Of a stretch of 64,000 bases of DNA, positions 57,198-64,000 are shown piece by piece. Made by a program: the position numbers and the translations under genes. The notes beneath the pieces are model-generated. The model did no database searches. It saw only the letters and a program-made list of their open reading frames with translations, and was not told where the DNA came from. Within the stretch, counting starts at the first letter, position 1. Each line of letters opens with the position of its first letter. The DNA comes from Corylus avellana. Its lineage: Eukaryota; Streptophyta; Magnoliopsida; Fagales; Betulaceae. The stretch is from positions 15,010,302 through 15,074,301 of the forward strand of contig NC_081546.1 of NCBI RefSeq assembly GCF_901000735.1. The letters are read 5' to 3'.

Positions 57198-58228
57198 CCT
57201 TAAGGAGGATGGGTTACTCACCCATTTTAAACAAGTATGTGTGCTGGAGGGCGGAGGACTGAGGAAGGAGATTATGAGCCTCGTTCCTCGTATACTGTAT
57301 ACCCTAGGAATGCCAAAATGTACAAGGACGTGAAGGGGACATAGTGGTGGGAAAATATGAAGTGGGACATTGCGAGGTATATGGAACAATGCCCAACCTA
57401 CCAACAAGTGAATGCAGAACATCAACGATCGGCAGGGACGTCCAACCTGTTGCATGCGCTTAAATGGAAATGGGACAAGGTCGCCTTGGATTTCTTTCAT
57501 GGGGCTACCTAAAGCACCTACTTGAGAGGATTCCATCTAGGTAGTGGTTGATCGTCTCACAAAGAGTGCTCACTTATTCCCATCAAGGTTAAGGACCCAA
57601 TGGACAAGTTGTCAAGGCTATATGTTCAGAATATAGTCCGATTACATGGAGTACCATCAGCGATTGTTTCAGATAGAGACTCCCCATTTACCTTAAGGTT
57701 CTGGCAGAGCCTACAGAAGGAGATGGGGACAGAGTTGAAGTTTAGCACTGCTTTTCACCCATAAACTGATGGCCAGTCAGAGCGGACTAACCAAATCCTG
57801 GAGGACATGTTACGAGCTTGAGTGTTGGACTTCAAAGGTAGTTGGATTCAATACCTACCTTTGATCGAGTTTGCTTACAAAAACAGCTACAAGGCGACTA
57901 TTGGCATGCCACCTTATGAAGCACTTTATTGACGAAAGTGTCAATCGCCCTTGTATTGGGACAACGTCGGTGAGAGGCAGATGTTGGGACCTAAATTGTT
58001 TCAATATACTCACGACAAAGTGGTTACCATCAGACAAAGGATAAGTGCAGCCCAAAGTCGGTAGAAGAGTTCTGCCGATAATCGGAGATGACCATTGGAC
58101 TTCGAAGTTAGGGATCATGTGTTCCTCAAGATATTACCTATGAGGGGAGTCATGCGATTCGGGAAGAAGGGGAAACTTAGCTCTCGATTTATTGGGCCTT
58201 TTGAAGTCACTTAGAGGTTGGGGAGTGA
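57198..58228 (+). pseudogene. Integrase of element D, right part
   Basis: Continues the integrase after the solo LTR. Seen across several frames: WDIARYMEQCPTYQQVNAEH (57364-57423), the zinc domain with its second C changed to Y; KWKWDKVALDFFHG, with the first catalytic D near 57488; [29 protein letters not shown], with the second D near 57672; DGQSERTNQILEDMLRA, with the expected E near 57780; IEFAYKNSYKATIGMPPYEALY; and a C-terminal FIGPFEVT GPY/F-like part near 58191. It has many stops (TAG, TGA) and shifts. It ends at 58228, where LTR-E begins. Any chromodomain would lie beyond, outside this window. Confidence 0.85.
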
Positions 58229-58632
58229 TGTTGTATTTTTATGACCAAAAATATCAATTATAAAATTACCACTCGCAATAGGACGAATTCCGTAGGATAG
58301 GGCTATAGAGAGGGTGTCGAACCTCAAGGATTACAGGGGTTTTGTTATCAAATTCGAAAGATTGAAATTAATTTAATTAAAAAGATATTTGATTTGATTT
58401 TCTTTAAAACCAAAGTGCATGAAAATAAAATAGATTTAAAATAAAAGAGAGAGTGTAAGGTATTGACTTCACCTCTATCCGCACAACAATGGTTAATCAT
58501 AATTAATCCCATAAATTCATTCTATGCATGTCATAAATAAACAAGAAACTAACTTATTAACGAATAAGCCTAATCTATCTTCGGTTGGCACGGATCGTCC
58601 ACCTAACCATTAAGAGGCGGTACGACCCGTCT

Positions 58633-61202
58633 TGTAACGCCCCGATATTTAAGCTAGCAAATATCGAAGTCGTGACGCTGCAACTTTAGAAAATACAATC
58701 TTACAGCGGAGTATGTATATTTTTTTCTTTTTCTATGACCTAGGAATAACTTACACAACACAGTTGAGCTGACTGAAATACCTCGAGGTGATATATTATT
58801 AAATAAAATAGAAACATGGTTTTCATTACAACATATGTATACACTAGGTGTACCAAATATATGCCACATACGGCACCTAAATTAACATAGTAATATCTGT
58901 TAAGTTTACACACATCACCATACATAATAAAAGTGATTAACATAAATGAGACTTGCTCCATAGAGTAAGCATAAATCCTGCAGCAGATGGTCTATCAACC
59001 ATCAAAACCAGTAAAAGGACCATCGTCCTCACTTTCTATCCCTGCATCAAGATCTATGTAAAGATGACGTTATCATATTTACATAGGCAAACAAGTGAGT
59101 AATCTATTTTCCTAGATATAAAGACTAAAAAGACTAATTTGAATAAATAAGATTAAAGACTAAAATATATAATAATGAATGAGTTGTGAATGCAGCGTAA
59201 TGACAGATTAGTTTGTGTTTTATGATAATCTTTCTTCAGACCTCTTCTCATGAGCTCTCAGCCCGCTTACGTCCGTTATGTCCCTCACACTTTAGAGGTT
59301 TACTTGTTTGGTGCTGGCAACTACACCGCCCCAGCTTAGTTATATATTAGGCCTTTTGGACGGTTATATACCCCCATCCACTGAGATACCGACAGTTCCT
59401 CGCGGCAATCCACCCAGCTTGTTCTTAAGGTGGCTATCTTATCAGCCCATTTTATTAGACACATTATGCAGCAGTTGTTTTGCAAAATTATATCAATAAG
59501 ACAAAATAAGAATTCCTATAACAATAAAACAAAGCTAGTACTCAGTAAGTATATCCATACTTACTCTCCTTAGTGTAGTATTCTGCTCCACTTCTGCATA
59601 TAATACATACATACAAACAATACTTAGTTCATTCTCCAATAATATCATTGTTTAAAGACACTCATCTTTTTATATTTATTTATTATCCGTCACTTCATCT
59701 TTACTTACTCATTTTATTATATTAATATAAAATAGTCATATATAACTAGTTAAATGACTGAATGTAAATGTTAAATGCATATTTCGGGGATGACATCAAA
59801 TGGTCTTTACCGCCAGAAATATGAACAGAAATTTAAATGACATAAAAGAAATGACTGAATGTAAATGTTAAATGCATATTTCGGGGATGACCTCAAATAG
59901 TCTTTACCGCCAGAAATATGAACAGAAATTTAAATGACATAAAAGAAATGACTGAATGTAAATGTTAAATGCATATTTCGGGGATGACCTCAATTAGTCT
60001 TTACCGCCAGAAATATGAACAGAAATTTAAATGACATAAAAGAAATGACTGAATGTAAATACTGTAAAATAATATATAGATAATATTATAAGTCCTTAAT
60101 TGATTTTGTCCACTAACTCTTTATTATTAATTCACTTGTTCCATTACTTTATTTTACATTATACGCTTTATTGGGTCTTTAAACAATTAAATGAGGACAA
60201 GTAATAAAAGCAATAAATCATGATGAAACACTTACCCAATAATCTTTTAGAAGTAAAACTCCACCAAATCTTCTCTAGGTAGCTAGTTTTAGAAAAACGC
60301 TTGAACACTACAAGAAAGATCTAGGCTATATGGTATTTGAGTAGAACTAAGAAATAAAATGAAAGGAGGAGCAAACAATTTTACTTGTTCTAAGATTGTA
60401 AAAACTCAAGTGAAAGTGAATTTAGCTATAGGCTCTATTTATAAGAGAATGGATGGTTAGGATTTATTTTTACACATTTGATCTAAGGGTTGAGATGGAT
60501 TTAACCAAAAGAATGAACCTAGTCCATATTTCATGCTCTATACCAATTGATATTTTCGTCCAAAATGAGGGCAGTGTATTCCGATCCATTTTTCAATGTC
60601 CAAACGTACTCCGATTGACATGAAATTTTGAGAGTAGATAGAGGACTCCGAGACAAACATTTTATATTTTTGGTTCGACTTCATCCGAGTTCGTTTGAGT
60701 CTATTTTGGCCTATACAAAGTTTCCTATTCAACTTGGGCTTTAATCTATTTGCATTGGCCACTTGCCTTATTAAATAATTATAACCATGATATTTACTAT
60801 AATCATCATTACTAGAAGACTTTAAGCTTTCAACAAAGGTGGCTAGCCTTGATATCTTTCTTTAGCAGTTTTAATCCCATTTAGACAGTATGAAAATTAA
60901 GACACTGCTTTTTAGGCTAAAAAACTGAAAAGCTTCAAATTAATTTATGACTTCGCTAAACACCAATATAAATAATTTATTCACTAGATTGGGTTTGATT
61001 ATGCCCATAAACATATTAGTGAAGCTAAATTCTTAGAATTGAAGTAAGATACATAAGAGGTCAAAAATCAATGTAATATACCTTTAACACTAAATAGTTA
61101 TTTAATATCATTAATCAACATATCATTGTTCTAATTTATCGATTATATTTTTAATCTATTTAATATTATTTAAATAAGAGTTTTAAAATCTAGGTCGTTA
61201 CA
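58633..61202 (-). mobile_element. Solo LTR, family D, nested in LTR-E
   Basis: A 2570-bp LTR with TGTAACGCCCCG and GGTCGTTACA ends. The flanking 5-bp sequences are CGTCT (58628-58632) and CATCT (61203-61207), which differ by one transition and so form a slightly decayed target duplication. It is very similar to the copy at 32418-35248. It carries three tandem units (59752-60042); minus-strand TATAAATA is at plus 60436-60443. Confidence 0.88.
59752..60042. repeat. Tandem array in LTR-D, three 97-bp units
   Basis: Units start AAATGACTGAATGTAAATG at 59752, 59849 and 59946, with a fourth partial start at 60043. They are the same 97-bp unit as the array at 33538, but in half the copy number. Confidence 0.92.
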
Positions 61203-62110
61203 CATCTTCCCCAGGTATAAATTATCAAATTCTTTAACATGATACATACAATCAATGAATAAGTGTAATCCATCTTCGGTTGGTACGGACTGTCTACCTA
61301 AATTACACTAAACTAGGGTGTAGTACAATCTGTCTTCCCTAAGCATGGCCGATCAAATCCTAGTGATCATATGTCAATTAAACACATTGTTTAACCATCA
61401 TCCTCATAATCATTGAAAACAAGAATGATTTGATATCAATAAAAGTAAAATACTTTCTAAGACATGAGAAGAATTTCACAAATATTGATTTTGGAATTTA
61501 AGAATAATTGCATTTAATATGAAGAACAAAAATCAATTGTAGCAATTCTCATAGTTATACAATCAACATGCATAAATTGAAAATCTAGAAATTAAATACA
61601 ATCAAACTATTGTGCTTGAATAGGGTTATATTAACACCCCACGAAGGGGATTAGCTCCTCACGATCTTCTAAGCTCCAAAGACAATTTTCTAATTTCTAG
61701 CTCTAGGAAGTAGTGTGTCTGTTTACAATATTTAGAGGCCTATTTATAGGGATTAGGAAAACCCTACAAGCCCTAAGAATCCCAGAAAAATAGTAATTCA
61801 GTCTCCCAGCGGATTGGGAGACCTAAACAAACTTTCTTTATCAATTTCGGTCTCTTTTTTGTCTCTGCCGCCCATATGTGCTCGAGCGCACTGTAGCTGC
61901 ACTTGAGCGTACTGTGGCTACAGTAACCCGCTACAGTATTTTGCTACTGTACTTGAAATGCATTTTGAGCCCTAAATCAGTGATTTTCTTGTATCTTTAT
62001 TAAACACCTGAAAACAAAAAAACAAAACAAAATCAAACAAGTAACAACGCTAAGGAATTAACATATGCAAATTAACGGGCTTGAATATGCAACATTCGGC
62101 GCTTATTACA

Positions 62111-62121
62111 CCCCCAAACTT
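62111..62121 (-). other. Polypurine tract of element E
   Basis: CCCCCAAACTT on the plus strand, that is AAGTTTGGGGG on the minus strand, directly upstream of LTR-E. Confidence 0.75.
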
Positions 62122-63394
62122 ACATATTGCGAGTCCCTTAGCAACAAGCCTTTTAAACCCCTAGGCATTCCCTAGAGGATGAGTGAAGTCTCACGAGGGT
62201 TTTCTAGGAATGATACCCATAAACATTATCATCATTATGTCATTCAAAAGGATAAAGCATCAACAAAATAATGGTTCTCATTCATTAGCAAGCTTAAAAT
62301 TATAAACTTCATCTTCAAAATTTCAAGGAATTTACAAGTCAAATCACTTACAAATGGCAGATTGAGATACACAAATTTCAGTAAGTGCAAAGTGAACCAA
62401 CACATAATCATGAAGCTTCAAAATAATTTCAATATGAATGAATCAACATCTCAGAATTTATTAGAGTTCATATCAAATGAAACAACCACGGCATATTTTT
62501 TTTTTTTAAAGCTTTGGAATGCTTAGCTCCCTTAAGCTTTCTAATTGACCCATGTATCGAGTGTTAGGCCAATAACTCCCAAACCAAATGGCTTTAGGGC
62601 ATTAGGTGTAAAGACACCCCTAAGAACTTACTAACTCGAGTCAAAAAGGCTACAAAGCTAAGCTAGCCATTTTATTAATCAACCAAAAAAATTGCACTTT
62701 TTGACGCGAACACTCACTGCTTAATGAGGCAAGAGGTCCGGTTACTTAGCGAAAAAGTCAAACTCGATTTTATATGTATATATAGCATGCCAAAGTTATT
62801 CATCCAATATGTCACCCAACAGAATTCAAGACATTGAAAACGAACACAATTGGTTTCAAAATTCATACCTCATAGACATGTGCTAGTGTGCTCAAGATAG
62901 ATTTAAATTGAAACAAGAAGCATCTCATGTTGCCAAAAGTAAGTAACAAGACTCAAAATTCCTAAGTCATATGATCATGTGTTCATAACTTTAAGCCTAT
63001 CAATGAAATTTAAACTAGAATCAAAGCTCAACCATATGCTTAAGAATGACATAACAACAAAAATGAACCGTGTTTTGTTTTTCCAAACTCCCGAGCTCGA
63101 ATCATACATTGCCCCCAATGTATGTATAGAACTAAAAAATAAGATCAAGAGTATAGCAATACCTAAATGAGCGGATGTGGGCATATTATACCCCCAAACT
63201 TGAATGCAAAAACACATGTCCTAAAAAAAATGTGATACTCCAACCAAATACTAATCAAGTGCATACATTGTTGTAAAAATATAATCAAATAATGAAGCAA
63301 CAATGGATAAAATAAACCTGGATGGAGATCATGTACCCTGGTGAAGTGAGGAATCGAGCGCATAGGGCCTGCACTCGATCCTATGAGGTATTTC
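62122..63394 (-). other. 3' untranslated region of element E
   Basis: Non-coding on both strands. The conserved block with GAGACTTCACTC (minus) lies at about 62140-62225. A second tract identical to the polypurine tract lies at 63191-63201, 1080 bp from the first. A GC-richer patch with AATCGAGCGCATAGG is at 63352-63370. Confidence 0.65.
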
Positions 63395-64000
63395 TCAATT
63401 GAAGTACGAGTTCTGAAGGATCTTACCTCGATCCTTCAAAAGTCCAAGCAAGCTCTTCCATCCCTTCTTCTTTATCATCATGTAGCACTCCACAAGGAAG
63501 AGAATTCCTCTTAACATCCCGAAACTACTTCTCTCAGCTAATAGGTCTTGATGCTCCCCATGACAATGTTTAGGGTGTTTGTCCCGTACTCGTTTCATGA
63601 TCAACCTCTTGTCTCAATGGGAGTTGTCAAAAACTTGGGTATCCAGGGAATTTGTCAAAAACTTTTCCACCCCAATGAAATCCACTTCAGCAACCTCTGA
63701 ATGAAATATGTCCCTTGTGGGGTTGTCATCAGGTGGTGGAGTACTTGAAGTGAGAGGCATAGGCTCCAGTGGGTTTCTCCATGATGGGGCTCTAGATAGA
63801 GGATCAGGAGGTGGGTCTTCAACTGTTTCTCCAATGTCATCCAAGAAAAAACATGCATTCTGATCAGGCACATTTTGGAAGGCATTGAAGATATTCAATC
63901 TGATCTTCATATTTTCAAAAGAGATCTTGATTACTCTGGTCCGGCAATTGATGCATGCATTGGTTGTGGCGAGGAAAGGACGCCCAAGGATGACAGGAAT
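63395..64000 (-). pseudogene. Protease end and downstream coding remnant of element E
   Basis: The minus-strand frame is open from the window edge (64000) to a TGA at 63614-63616 and then continues in the same frame to 63395. It starts IPVILGRPFLATTNACINCR, the retropepsin C-terminal motif of plant Ty3/gypsy pol, then MKIRLNIFNAFQNVPDQ and an acidic, proline-rich part (ETVEDPPPDPLSRAP). After the stop it is basic (MKRVRDKHPKHCHGEHQ) with a tryptophan-lysine-rich end (KKKGWKSLLGLLKDRGK). I do not recognise RT motifs here, although RT should follow protease. The exact gypsy lineage is not assigned. It is incomplete at the window edge. Confidence 0.7.

Larger units (their letters stand above)
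58229..62110 (-). mobile_element. 3' LTR of element E (minus strand), split by a solo LTR
   Basis: On the minus strand the LTR starts TGTAATAAGCGCC at 62110, after a polypurine tract, and ends ATACAACA at 58229. Removing the family-D LTR (58633-61202) and one target copy leaves about 1.31 kb. The minus-strand TATAAATA is at plus 61741-61748, and a GC-rich island with CGCTCGAGCGCAC-like elements is at about 61876-61935. The right end (minus) carries GAGGTTCGACACCC and GGTAATTTTATAATTG. Element E inserted into the integrase of element D; the left flank at 58224-58228 is AGTGA, and the other target copy is outside the window. Confidence 0.8.

Noticed and set aside
52071..58228. Possible endogenous pararetrovirus (caulimovirid) because of RT with zinc knuckle
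   Set aside because: RNase H is followed by integrase, and no movement-protein or transactivator motif is seen. This is the gypsy retrotransposon order.
63395..63604. Separate small gene on the minus strand
   Set aside because: It is in the same frame as the protease remnant upstream, separated by one TGA. Better read as the continuation of the same decayed polyprotein.

Overview
The window looks like repeat-dense nuclear DNA of a eudicot plant. The evidence is nested Ty3/gypsy LTR retrotransposons of Athila type, a chromovirus-like gypsy element, plant-style MITEs, long poly(T) and AT tracts, and no bacterial gene organisation. I found no intact protein-coding gene. Every coding stretch I recognise is a decayed gag, protease, reverse transcriptase (RT), RNase H or integrase, or the third ORF of an Athila-type element. 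The species cannot be named from this sequence.

Layout. 1-3410: non-coding DNA with a solo LTR of family A (120-1488, 5-bp target duplication GATGG) and a Harbinger-type MITE (2308-2718). 3411-26434: copy 1 of a large duplicated block. It holds about 3.5 kb of non-coding DNA with a CACGTG cluster, a truncated family-B LTR, an internally deleted family-A element (A1) whose LTR carries a Mutator-like MITE, a second family-A element (A2, gag to third ORF and 3' LTR) carrying two solo family-B LTRs in opposite orientations, and the integrase end of another Athila-type element (C) up to the start of its 3' LTR. 26435-26534: exactly 100 N. 26535-50993: copy 2 of the same block, with its own 100-N gap (40206-40305), a private 2.8-kb solo LTR of family D, and no inverted family-B solo LTR.

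50994-64000: the rest of LTR-C, then a plus-strand chromovirus-like gag-pol (element D). Element D is split by a family-D solo LTR (54749-57192) and ended at 58228 by a minus-strand gypsy element (E). The 3' LTR of E (58229-62110) is itself split by another family-D solo LTR (58633-61202). The window ends inside the protease of E.

The 23-24 kb duplication is the main structural feature. Copies 1 and 2 differ by scattered substitutions, small indels and reciprocal solo-LTR insertions over most of their length. Their last 4.78 kb (21657-26434 and 46216-50993) show no difference that I could see. Together with the round-number gaps, this fits two haplotypes placed end to end in a scaffold better than an old tandem duplication, but sequence alone cannot settle it.

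How the parts relate. Gag would form particles, protease cut the polyprotein, RT and RNase H copy RNA from a tRNA-Asp-type primer site, and integrase insert the copy. No element here has a complete set. In A2 the protease motif is mutated (copy 1), the integrase core has lost two catalytic acidic positions, and RT-RNase H has five stops shared by both copies. I see no convincing new biological system. The most unusual unexplained signals are a GC-rich GATCGAGCGCAC-like motif island shared by different LTR families and a conserved block just upstream of the 3' LTR in three different elements.
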